Shown here: piece by piece, positions 7,988 to 15,616 of the stretch
Layout: every line of letters begins with the position of its first letter
How positions within the stretch are numbered: the stretch's first letter is position 1
Translations under genes and position numbers: made by a program
Notes under the pieces: model-generated
What the model was told of the DNA's origin: nothing
The model's input: the letters and a program-made list of their open reading frames with translations, nothing else
Database searches by the model: none
DNA from: Paenibacillus marchantiophytorum
GTDB lineage: Bacteria; Bacillota; Bacilli; Paenibacillales; NBRC-103111
DNA: 64,000 nt
Assembly: GCF_014640555.1 (NCBI RefSeq)
Contig: NZ_BMHE01000002.1
Coordinates: 231,890-295,889 of the forward strand
Direction of reading: 5' to 3'

Positions 7988-9037
7988 ATGAAAAGAGTAG
8001 GTTGGGTCTTGAGTTTGGTTATGATGGTCACGTTGGTGGTATCGGCTTGCGGACAAACTAAAGAAACAGCGGCGGTATCCACTACGGCTGCCACTACGGC
8101 TGCCAGTACGACTGTGAAAATCGGTATTTTAAAAAATGTTACGCACGCTCCAGGATTTGTTGCCTTGCAAAATAATTATTTTCAGCAAGCTTTCGGGCCC
8201 ACTGCCAAGATCGAAGTCACGTCCTTCGACAATGGAGCTGATTTCGCCACAGCGATAGCAACGGATCAAATTGACATGGGCTATGTCGGCCCAGGACCAG
8301 TGATCAATCAGTATTTGAAAAGTAAAAATATCCGAGTAATCTCAGGCGTGAACAATGGCGGCGCCGTCTTGGTGGCTCGCAAGGATGCCGGCATTCAATC
8401 GGTGAAGGATCTCGTTGGCAAAACGGTGGCAGTTGCGGCCAAAGGCGGCACACCTGATCTCTCACTTCGCGTGCTGCTGCAGCAGCAAGGCTTGAAAGTG
8501 ACGACAGATACGTCCGGCGTGCAGATTGTGACACGGGCCCCGGCGGATACGCTGGTCGCGATTCGTCAGAAAGAAGTGGATGCAACGTTAATTGCAGAAC
8601 CTTGGGGAACCCAAATGATTCAGGAAGGTTCCGGAACGATCCTCGTAGATTGGAACAAAATCCCGCCTAAGGACGGGAATTATCCGTTGACGATTCTTGT
8701 TGCCAGCGACAAGTTTCTGAAGGAGCACCGCGATTTAGCCAAAAAAGCAGTGAAAGCGAATAAACAAGCCATCGATTTCATCCAGCAAAATCCAGATAAA
8801 TCCTACGAGCTAATCAGCAGCGAATTGAAAGTGCTGACAGGAAAAGGCATGGAGCCCGCGCTGATTAAAGCAGCAATCGATCATTTGAAGCTTACGCAAG
8901 ACATTGCGCTCGAGGATATTAATGAACAAGCCAAAATTTCCTTCGATGCCGGTTATTTGAAAGTAAAAGCCGAGGAACTGGATTTCAGCAAATTTCTGGA
9001 TACCTCGTTGTTGGATGAAGTGAAAAAAGAAAAATAA
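7988..9037 (+). CDS. Sulfonate/nitrate-type substrate-binding lipoprotein (SsuA/NMT1-like)
   Basis: A 349-residue extracytoplasmic lipoprotein. The signal sequence ends in the lipobox LVVSAC (Cys about 21). A low-complexity Ala/Thr linker with a repeated TTAAT/TTAAS pattern follows, then a two-lobe periplasmic-binding fold beginning KIGILKNVTHAPGFVALQ. The phrases DQIDMGYVGPGPVINQYL and VKDLVGKTVAVAAKGGTPD match the SsuA/TauA/NrtA group. It is the third transporter gene, 17 bases after the permease with a GGGGG ribosome binding site. Being last of the transporter genes, it is followed by the hydrolase at 9065. The ligand is unknown. Confidence 0.9.
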   Translation: MKRVGWVLSLVMMVTLVVSACGQTKETAAVSTTAATTAASTTVKIGILKNVTHAPGFVALQNNYFQQAFGPTAKIEVTSFDNGADFATAIATDQIDMGYVGPGPVINQYLKSKNIRVISGVNNGGAVLVARKDAGIQSVKDLVGKTVAVAAKGGTPDLSLRVLLQQQGLKVTTDTSGVQIVTRAPADTLVAIRQKEVDATLIAEPWGTQMIQEGSGTILVDWNKIPPKDGNYPLTILVASDKFLKEHRDLAKKAVKANKQAIDFIQQNPDKSYELISSELKVLTGKGMEPALIKAAIDHLKLTQDIALEDINEQAKISFDAGYLKVKAEELDFSKFLDTSLLDEVKKEK

Positions 9038-9064
9038 TCGTTCAGGAACGAAGGAGGCTTTCCC

Positions 9065-9985
9065 TTGTATATGCAACCCCAAGATAACCTATTGCCCGAT
9101 TTTCATGAGCATATCAAAGCAGTGATCCTCGGCACGGGCACACCGAGAGCCTTTTATGGCAGGGCCAAAGCAGGCGTTGCGATCCTAGCCGGAGACAAGA
9201 CCTTTCTATTCGATTGCGGCGGAGCGACCGTGGATCAATTGATCAAGGCGGGGATCATGCCGCAGCGTATATCCGATGTATTCTTCACCCATCATCACAG
9301 TGACCATAATTCCGGGTTCTTCGATGTGTTCATTACGAGTTGGCGTACCCATGTGATCGCGGATCGTGTTTTTGAGGGGCGCAAAGGACCCATGCAGGTA
9401 TACGGACCTACGACGACCAAGGCGATTATTGGCAAAATGCGGGAGTCATTCGACTTCGACGTAAATCTTCGTGTGAATTACAATTTCTCGGCAGGCGATG
9501 GGGCCGATATTCAGTATCATGAAAGCAATGAAGGCGTCGTGTATGAGCAGGATGGTGTGAAAATTACGGCTTTCGAAGTCGATCATCGCCCTGTTTATCC
9601 GGCAATTGCCTATAAGATCGAGTACAACGGCAAGGCGGTTGTCATTTCGGGTGATACGATTCCGGTTGACAGTATGGTAGAGCATAGCCGAGGAATCGAC
9701 CTGCTCATCCATGAATCGTACAACAAATCGTGGCTGGATGCGCTCATTGCCAAATTCCCTGAGCAAACGATCGGTTTGTCCAATCCGGCCAAATACCATT
9801 CGACAACGTTGGAAGTAGCCGAAATAGCCCGCAAAGCCGGCGTTGCCCATCTGGTACTGACGCACCACATCCCGGCTCCCGCCGCGAACGAAGAGGCGGA
9901 AGCCGCTTATGCGGTAGGGATGGATGAAATTTTCCAAGGCAGAATCACCATGGCTAGAGATTTGATGACGTTTGATCTTGGTTAA
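9065..9985 (+). CDS. Metallo-beta-lactamase-fold hydrolase (RNase Z/AtsA-arylsulfatase-like)
   Basis: A 306-residue cytoplasmic zinc hydrolase with no signal peptide. The motif THHHSDH (about residues 75-81) is the HxHxDH metal site. Further ligands are likely the aspartate of VVISGDT near 198 and the histidine of LVLTHHIPAP near 273. The opening VILGTGTP is the usual first strand of RNase Z and of the MBL-fold arylsulfatase AtsA subgroup. The chosen start is TTG at 9065, seven bases after AAGGAGG; an ATG two codons later is too far from it. Cotranscription with a sulfonate-type importer makes a sulfatase role attractive, but a generic phosphodiesterase cannot be excluded. Confidence 0.85.
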   Translation: MYMQPQDNLLPDFHEHIKAVILGTGTPRAFYGRAKAGVAILAGDKTFLFDCGGATVDQLIKAGIMPQRISDVFFTHHHSDHNSGFFDVFITSWRTHVIADRVFEGRKGPMQVYGPTTTKAIIGKMRESFDFDVNLRVNYNFSAGDGADIQYHESNEGVVYEQDGVKITAFEVDHRPVYPAIAYKIEYNGKAVVISGDTIPVDSMVEHSRGIDLLIHESYNKSWLDALIAKFPEQTIGLSNPAKYHSTTLEVAEIARKAGVAHLVLTHHIPAPAANEEAEAAYAVGMDEIFQGRITMARDLMTFDLG

Positions 9986-9989
9986 AAGC

Positions 9990-10035
9990 AAGGCCCGCCA
10001 CAGAAGGCTGTTAAGCTTCTGAAGCGGGCCTTTGT
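9990..10035. terminator. Bidirectional terminator between convergent genes
   Basis: AAGGCCCGC pairs with GCGGGCCTT, with an inner hairpin of CAGAAG against CTTCTG. A short T-rich tract (TTTGTT) follows on the plus strand and GCTTTT on the minus strand. It separates the hydrolase operon from the convergent DUF2339 gene. Confidence 0.75.
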
Positions 10036-10062
10036 TGCGCCTATTTGGCGCAGTCGTCGCGC

Positions 10063-11757
10063 CTATTCCTTACGCTTATAGAACAACCGTGAAATCCCTA
10101 CGCCCACAGCACCAAGGCCAATAAATAGCACAGCACGTATGGCTGTTGATACATCGGGCAAGTCGATGAAAATGATTTTGAGCAGCGTTATGAATAAGAA
10201 AATGATGCCTACGAGTTTGGCTTTTGGCTTTTGACTCATGAAGCCGAGCGCGATGAGCAGGATGGCATAGACCGCCCAGACGGCAGAGAGGATCAGATGC
10301 TGATAATCATAATCCAGTGCTCGCGTTAGCGCATTCGTGAGCTGAGAGAGATAGATGAGGAGCAGGATTAACTCCAACCACATGAACAGTAGATGGGATT
10401 TCAACCCGTTAACCCCATCTTGAAGCATGGAACGGAAGAAGACATACAAGCCAGCAAGGGATGCAACCAGAATCAGCCAGGCAAAGGATTCTTTGGACAA
10501 TACCTCATGCAGCGGGTGAGCGAATACAAACAGACTGCCTATGAAATAAGTGAAGGCACCGCTGATTTGTTGGAGCTTGCTTTTGAAAATGGCTCCCAGA
10601 CATAGCGCAAGGGCGCCTTCGACAAGAATGGCGGAACCAGCTTCATCACCCTGAAGCACATAAATGAGCCATAGAAATAGGCTTAGAGTAGCGATGGACA
10701 CCTGTACGGAGAAGTCCCTCTTTTGCCGATACAGCCAGACAGAAGTGCCGCTATACAGCAGCGTTGCCAAGATAAGCATTCCTTCATACAGCCATTGATC
10801 GTTGGCATGACCATACAGGGCATAGGCCCAGGCCGTAAGCAGTCCAAAGCTTAAAAACAGAAGTATTCGCTGCCCAATTCGACTGTCTGTGGACCTGATC
10901 ACGGCGATAGCGAAGAGGAGAAGATGCTGTAGCACAACAATGGTCAAGATCGCCGGACGGTCGTTGGTGACATTTTCAAAAAGCATCGAGATCAGTAAAG
11001 GGAGGTGCAAGACGCCAAAGGCCGTGTAGTAAGCACCACGAAAGGAGTAACGCAGCGATAAAATCATCATGGACATGGAGAATAATCCTTCGTAACCAGC
11101 GAAAACCCATATATTCGGGTGCGATGAATCAACAAGAAACGGAACCAGATATCCAGCCAATAAGGTGATGATCATTAATGCCTGAGAGCGGTGTCGAATG
11201 GCTAGGTAGACACTGAGCGCAACGGTTGCTATATAAAGTATAAACGCCAGTGTTGAAGGCAGCAGCGAAAATAACATATGGGCCGCGAACAGGGATAAAA
11301 TCAGAACACCCATGGCTCCACCCAAAAGCACTTGCCCAAGCGCTGGGCGTTTACGGCGAATTTGCCGTTCTCCTTGCCAGTACATAAAGGCGGCTGCAAC
11401 GCCACCGAGTAGACAGCGTAAGGGTTCGGTAATGATTCCGGCACTTACGGCCGCCGTAAATCCCCATAATACGCCTAACAGGAATACGACGATGAAGATC
11501 CGCGGCAACCAGACGCGAGCAATGAGATGCTCCCAATCTCTGGGCGGCGTTGGTTGTTTAACTGCTATATGAGGCGCCTGCGGAAGGTGCTGCTCGGTAG
11601 CTGTTGGTTCTGGGACGGGAAGAGGTGCTGTCGTTTGACTTGCCTGAGACCTGTCTAGATTGTGGGCACCTGCATCACGTGTGAGGAGCTGCTCCATCTG
11701 TTGTTCAAGATCTCGAATCTTCTTTTCCAATGCGGCAACGCGGTTTTCTAATTCCAT
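10063..11757 (-). CDS. DUF2339-family polytopic membrane protein
   Basis: A 564-residue membrane protein of unknown function. The start chosen is the ATG at 11757 (MELENRVAALEKK), five bases after AAGGAGG; an in-frame ATG 15 codons upstream has no such signal. The N-terminus is a short coiled coil (ELENRVAALEKKIRDLEQQ), then a Pro/Thr/Gln-rich linker to about residue 95, then at least a dozen tightly packed hydrophobic helices to the end (WLPRIFIVVFLLGVLWG onward), closing with a basic tail. Coiled coil plus a dense membrane array is the DUF2339 layout. It is alone on its strand, and a role at the envelope is all the sequence supports. Confidence 0.85.
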   Translation of the reverse strand: MELENRVAALEKKIRDLEQQMEQLLTRDAGAHNLDRSQASQTTAPLPVPEPTATEQHLPQAPHIAVKQPTPPRDWEHLIARVWLPRIFIVVFLLGVLWGFTAAVSAGIITEPLRCLLGGVAAAFMYWQGERQIRRKRPALGQVLLGGAMGVLILSLFAAHMLFSLLPSTLAFILYIATVALSVYLAIRHRSQALMIITLLAGYLVPFLVDSSHPNIWVFAGYEGLFSMSMMILSLRYSFRGAYYTAFGVLHLPLLISMLFENVTNDRPAILTIVVLQHLLLFAIAVIRSTDSRIGQRILLFLSFGLLTAWAYALYGHANDQWLYEGMLILATLLYSGTSVWLYRQKRDFSVQVSIATLSLFLWLIYVLQGDEAGSAILVEGALALCLGAIFKSKLQQISGAFTYFIGSLFVFAHPLHEVLSKESFAWLILVASLAGLYVFFRSMLQDGVNGLKSHLLFMWLELILLLIYLSQLTNALTRALDYDYQHLILSAVWAVYAILLIALGFMSQKPKAKLVGIIFLFITLLKIIFIDLPDVSTAIRAVLFIGLGAVGVGISRLFYKRKE

Positions 11758-11913
11758 AGAGGCCTCCTTATGCACATGATGTGGAAAGGGATGTTTTTCC
11801 ATTACACCTATGTTACCATTTGTCTGAGCAGATGTGGCGGGATTTGAGAAATTATAAGTGGCACAAGTATGCTACAATAGGAGGATATCAGATGCAGGAG
11901 TTGACCCAATCAC

Positions 11914-12192
11914 ATGAATAAGCCATTAAACGAAGAAGACATGCTGCAATTCATTACGGAGAAAACGAAGGCGGATCCTAAGCAAATTCAACTGGTTTTG
12001 AAATATGAGAAAGCCTATATTACCAAAGCCGAACAATCGTCCAAAGGACAAGCTGACATTGACATTGACGATCTGATTGATCATATTTTGAGCAGACCTG
12101 ATGTGTTGTTGACGGAATTAGCCGTGGATACGATTTTGGAAGTCGAGATGGATTACTTAATGAAAAATGGATTCGCCGGATATATCGATTAA
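11914..12192 (+). CDS. Small hypothetical protein, 92 residues
   Basis: An acidic, helical cytoplasmic protein with no membrane segment, signal or cysteine. I do not recognise the family. The N-terminal half (DMLQFITEKTKADPKQIQLVL) looks like a helical bundle start. The centre has a run of acidic residues (QADIDIDDLIDHIL), and the end is hydrophobic-acidic. ATG follows AGGAG at moderate distance. A clean terminator at 12207-12235 right after the stop codon supports a real monocistronic gene. Confidence 0.75.
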   Translation: MNKPLNEEDMLQFITEKTKADPKQIQLVLKYEKAYITKAEQSSKGQADIDIDDLIDHILSRPDVLLTELAVDTILEVEMDYLMKNGFAGYID

Positions 12193-12206
12193 CTGCGGGA
12201 ACTGGG

Positions 12207-12235
12207 ACACCTCTGTGAAGAGGTGTTTTTGTTTT
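12207..12235 (+). terminator. Rho-independent terminator
   Basis: Perfect eight-base stem ACACCTCT-GTGA-AGAGGTGT followed by TTTTGTTTT, 15 bases after the stop of the 92-residue gene. Confidence 0.9.
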
Positions 12236-12287
12236 GGATAAAAGTTTATATCTTTTGGAGTAATCAAGGGGTTAACACAACTGACTC

Positions 12288-12480
12288 GCGCGGAGATAAG
12301 GGAACTACAGTGCGCTATTCCAGCAAAAAGTGGCATTATCGCGAGGGTGAGGGAACTACATTACGTTATTTTGCTGTTTCCGGGAAATTTTAGCGCTTTT
12401 CGTGGGAATAAGACCCTGTAGTTCCACTATGACCCACGCCCCCCTTCTATTTTCCTAATTAGCGTCCTCTAGTTCCCTTA
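12288..12480 (+). repeat. GGAACTAC repeat family, copy at 12.3 kb
   Basis: This copy contains GGGAACTACAGTGCGCTATT and GGGAACTACATTACG facing TAAGACCCTGTAGTTCC and CCTCTAGTTCCCTT, giving several inverted pairs. It is related in opposite orientation to the copy at 17838-18030: a block of about 30 bases containing TTCGTGGGAATAAGACCC here appears there as its reverse complement. It is noncoding. The gap 12193-12947 is made of this copy, a short GGTGAGCGAAGCTT element at 12545-12577 and the next repeat. Confidence 0.8.
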
Positions 12481-12544
12481 CAAGGTTTTGCCGCTAAGAA
12501 AAGACTGATCTATCAGGGCGGTGAAGTCGTTTTTCTTACGTTTT

Positions 12545-12577
12545 TGGGTTTGGGGTGAGCGAAGCTTTCCCCTTATT
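12545..12577 (+). repeat. Short GGTGAGCGAAGCTT element, copy 1
   Basis: TTGGGGTGAGCGAAGCTTTC followed by CCCTTATTTA. The same element occurs at 27029-27060 and, as a variant, at 27450-27480, on either side of a transposase remnant. Confidence 0.75.
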
Positions 12578-12582
12578 TACTG

Positions 12583-12822
12583 ACGTCCACCGCAGACTTC
12601 GCTTTAGGGGGTTTCGGTCTCATAGGGCATCTAATGAACTGTAGGATGCTTATAGAACGGAAAATGGCTACTTTGGCGATATAATGAACTGGATTAACGC
12701 TATCGAGCAAATTTTAGGCGGAAAGGTGATCATTTGCTTGAAATAGGGCACCAGGGATTCATTAGAATTTCAGAATGAGCGATTTTGGCCGAATAAAGGT
12801 TATTGCGTTCGTTAGGGGGCTT
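12583..12822 (+). repeat. Dispersed repeat of about 240 bp, copy 2
   Basis: Full-length counterpart of 4564-4808, with the same landmarks in the same order (GTCCACCG, CTAATGAACTGTAGGATGC, AAAATGGCTACTTTGG, GCTATCGAGCA, AGGCGGAAAGGTG, ATTCATTAGA, GTTCGTTAGG). Differences are mostly substitutions and small indels. It has no coding potential. Confidence 0.85.
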
Positions 12823-12947
12823 GGGTTTGGATCTACGGTCCCTCTGGAGTGGAGGAGCGTGCATCTGTCACACTTACCATTACATTTACTTTTAAGTTAA
12901 TTAAATAACATGAATTGACAGCGAAATCCATCTAACATGGGCTGGGG

Positions 12948-13632
12948 GCTTGGTGGACACCTGAGCATCCTAATTTATATGATGTCGCATTTACGCTGCT
13001 GATTAATGAACAAGTTGTGGATGAGGTTTCGAGCTATTATGGCATGCGCAAAGTTTCTATTGAAGATGGGAAGTTATGTTTAAATAATCGCCCGTATTTC
13101 TTGAAAATGGTGCTCGACCAAGGCTATTTCCCAGATGGGAATTCAACGCCTCCGAGTGATGAGGCGATCAGACAAGACGTTGAGCTTACGAAAGCAATGG
13201 GCTTTAACGGCGCGCGCAAACATCAAAAGCTGGAAGATCCCAGATATTTGTACTGGTGTGATCAGTTAGGTCTGGTCGTTTGGAGTGAAGCAGCCAATGC
13301 TTATGAATATTCCGAGAAGTATGTAGGGCGCTTTACGAAAGAATGGCTGGCTTCGATTGAGCGAGATTACAATCATCCGTCGATTATCGCTTGAGTGCCG
13401 CTGAATGAGAGTTGGGGCGTGCCGAATATTCAAGCCGATTCTCGTCACCGAATTCGGAGGCATCGCCTACAAGAAGAGTGAGTGGGAAGGCTGGGGCTAC
13501 TCCGGCGTAGTTCAGGGCTATTGTTATACGCAATTAACAGATGTGGAACAAGAGATTAACGGACTGTTGACTTATGACCGGAAGCCTAAGGTTCCGGTTG
13601 AAGTTATCAAAGTGATTAATAATCGGAACTAA
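12948..13632 (+). pseudogene. Degraded glycoside hydrolase family 2 gene (beta-galactosidase/glucuronidase type)
   Basis: These are remains of a GH2 glycosidase. In frame from about 12948 it reads WWTPEHPNLYDVAFTLL, the end of the immunoglobulin-like domain, then the TIM-barrel start with RPYFLKMVLDQGYFPDGN. The frame is broken by a TGA at 13392 where the family has Trp (SIIA-stop-VPLNESWG), so the acid/base Asn-Glu lies after the stop. About 40 bases on, the frame changes and the sequence jumps to the nucleophile region KPILVTEFGGIAYKK, then skips again from GWGYSG to VVQGYCYTQLTDVEQE and ends normally. About 300 N-terminal residues and two internal blocks are missing. It is certainly nonfunctional. 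Confidence 0.9.
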
Positions 13633-13680
13633 ATGCAAGAGGCTGCTCCCCAGGTGCGAACCATAGATGCGTGTGACAGA

Positions 13681-13717
13681 AAAAAAGGAGCTAAGCAGGT
13701 TGTAAGTGCTTAGCTCC
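13681..13717 (-). terminator. Terminator of the leftward oligosaccharide transporter operon
   Basis: GGAGCTAAGCA pairs with TGCTTAGCTCC. Read leftward, the stem is followed by seven T residues (the A-run at 13680-13686). It lies 15 bases beyond the last permease gene. Confidence 0.85.
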
Positions 13718-13731
13718 TTTATGACCCTGAT

Positions 13732-14607
13732 TTATCCCTTGACGGCGCCAATCATAACGCCTTTGACGAAATACTTTTGCACGAATGGGTATAAGATTAG
13801 GATCGGCACGGAAGCTACCATGATGGTCGCATATTTAATCGTTTCCCCAATCTGGAATTGATCGGCCGCATTCGCCCCTGCTGACATTCCGTCGGTATTG
13901 TTCGCAATCAGAATTTCGCGCAAGGTCAGTTGGAGCGGGTAAAGCTCGCGATCGCGTATGAAGATAGAGGCATAGAACCAGCCATTCCACTTCTCAACGG
14001 CATAGTACAGAATCATTACGGCAATGACAGGCATGGAAAGCGGGATGATGATCCGAAACAAGATGACCAAATGGTTGGCTCCATCTATTTTGGCAGATTC
14101 CTCTAGACTTTCAGGAACAGCCATGAAGGCAGTTCGCATAATAATCAAATTGAAAGTATTAATGGTGAAAGGCAGAATGGTAGCCCACAGGGAGTCAAGC
14201 AAACCGACGCCTTTGACGACGAGATAGAGTGGAATCAGTCCCCCGCTGAAAAACATAGTTAGTACCACGATGAAAATGAAGACACGGTTCCACATCACAT
14301 TTTTACGTGAGAGCACATAGGCACCTAAAGCCGTTACAATCAAATTCGTAATGACGCCGAATACAAGGATAAACAGCGTATTGCGGTAACCTTTGAGGAT
14401 AGCTGGGTTATGAAACACACTTTTGTAGGCTTCCAGACTAAAGCCAAGTGGTTTAAAGAGGAATCCTTTGTGCGTAATCAGCAGGCTGCCGTCGCTAATT
14501 GAAGCGAATGTGACATAAAGCAGTGGATATAACGTAATGATAACTAACATGAGCAGCAAAATATGAATCAATAAGACGAATGTTTTGTCTGATGCACTTG
14601 TTTTCAC
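13732..14607 (-). CDS. CUT1 oligosaccharide ABC permease (LplC/YtcP-like)
   Basis: A 291-residue inner-membrane permease with six hydrophobic segments. The EAA coupling loop is visible (PESLEESAKIDGANHLVILFRIIIPLSMPVIAV), and it ends in the characteristic KYFVKGVMIGAVKG. The start chosen is GTG at 14607, preceded by AAAGGAGGTG; a GTG 12 codons upstream would overlap the previous gene and lacks this signal. It partners the permease at 14624 and the lipoprotein at 15617. No ATPase is encoded nearby, as usual for this group, which shares an MsmX-type ATPase. The substrate is probably a complex oligosaccharide. Confidence 0.92.
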   Translation of the reverse strand: MKTSASDKTFVLLIHILLLMLVIITLYPLLYVTFASISDGSLLITHKGFLFKPLGFSLEAYKSVFHNPAILKGYRNTLFILVFGVITNLIVTALGAYVLSRKNVMWNRVFIFIVVLTMFFSGGLIPLYLVVKGVGLLDSLWATILPFTINTFNLIIMRTAFMAVPESLEESAKIDGANHLVILFRIIIPLSMPVIAVMILYYAVEKWNGWFYASIFIRDRELYPLQLTLREILIANNTDGMSAGANAADQFQIGETIKYATIMVASVPILILYPFVQKYFVKGVMIGAVKG

Positions 14608-14623
14608 TTCAGCACCTCCTTTC

Positions 14624-15553
14624 TTACCAGAGACTGTTTTCACTGATCTTTTTGCTGATTTTATTTGCTGTGATGAGCAAGGCCAAATTGATGACGGAGT
14701 TGAAGAGGCCGACAGCGGAGCTGTAACTCCACCCGAATTCCAGCAAACCTTTGCGATAGACGAAAGAGGAGATCACATCCGCCGTATCGTAGGTGCTGGG
14801 ATTATAAAGCAAAATAATTTTCTCGAAGCCAACGTTGAGCAAATTCCCCATTCGCAGAATGAACATGATGGCGATGGTCGGCAGAATGCCAGGCAGCGTC
14901 ACATGCCAAATTTGTTTCCAACGGTTGGCGCCGTCAATTTTGGCCGCTTCGTACTGCTCCTGATCAATGCTCATTAATGCGGCCAGATAAATAATGGATT
15001 CCCACCCAATCTTCTGCCAAATCTCCGATAAAATATAGATGGATCTGAACATCTCAGGCTTTTGCAGCATCGCTGTGTCGTTGAAGCCAATGTATGTGAA
15101 CAGCGTATTGATCAACCCGCCGCTATTCGTGAAATCCTTCACCATACCTGCGATAACGATCAATGAAATGAAATACGGCATGTAAGTAACCGTTTGCACA
15201 AAACGTTGAAACTTCTTATTGGCAAGTTCATTGATCATAATCGCCAAAATAATCGGGGCAGGGAATTCAAAGATAAGCGAGTAAAGGGAGATAACGACGG
15301 TATTCTTGAGAATTCGCCAGAAATAGTAGCTGCCAAAAAACTCCTGAAAGTGCTGGAAACCAACCCATTCACTGCCCAAAATTCCTTTGATCGGCGAATA
15401 TTCCTTAAAAGCGATTAAGGCGCCATACATCGGTGCATAATGAAAAACCAAATAGTACGCTAGCACAGGCACCATCATGAGATATAAGTACTTATTCAGC
15501 AAAAAATCGCGCCTGAAGCGTGCTTGGAAGGTGGCCTCTGTTCCTTTGCGCAT
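14624..15553 (-). CDS. CUT1 oligosaccharide ABC permease (LplB/YteP-like)
   Basis: A 309-residue permease with six membrane spans. It opens with a basic cytoplasmic tail and LLNKYLYLMMVPVLAYYLVFHYAPMYG, a hallmark of the LplB/YteP group. The EAA loop reads QYEAAKIDGANRWKQIWHVTLPGILPTI. ATG at 15553 follows AAAGGAGAG. It forms a heterodimer with the LplC-like permease 16 bases downstream. A hairpin lies between it and the upstream binding-protein gene. Confidence 0.92.
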   Translation of the reverse strand: MRKGTEATFQARFRRDFLLNKYLYLMMVPVLAYYLVFHYAPMYGALIAFKEYSPIKGILGSEWVGFQHFQEFFGSYYFWRILKNTVVISLYSLIFEFPAPIILAIMINELANKKFQRFVQTVTYMPYFISLIVIAGMVKDFTNSGGLINTLFTYIGFNDTAMLQKPEMFRSIYILSEIWQKIGWESIIYLAALMSIDQEQYEAAKIDGANRWKQIWHVTLPGILPTIAIMFILRMGNLLNVGFEKIILLYNPSTYDTADVISSFVYRKGLLEFGWSYSSAVGLFNSVINLALLITANKISKKISENSLW

Positions 15554-15585
15554 AATATCTCTCCTTTCGCCGCTCTTTGGGAAGA

Positions 15586-15605
15586 GGGAGAGCTTACGCT
15601 CTCCC
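15586..15605 (-). other. Intercistronic stem-loop between binding-protein and permease genes
   Basis: GGGAGAGC-TTAC-GCTCTCCC, a perfect eight-base stem with a four-base loop in the 63-base gap between the lipoprotein and first permease. There is no following T-tract, so it probably stabilises the upstream transcript or attenuates read-through, raising binding-protein levels over permeases. Confidence 0.65.
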
Positions 15606-15616
15606 TTGTGGGGCCT

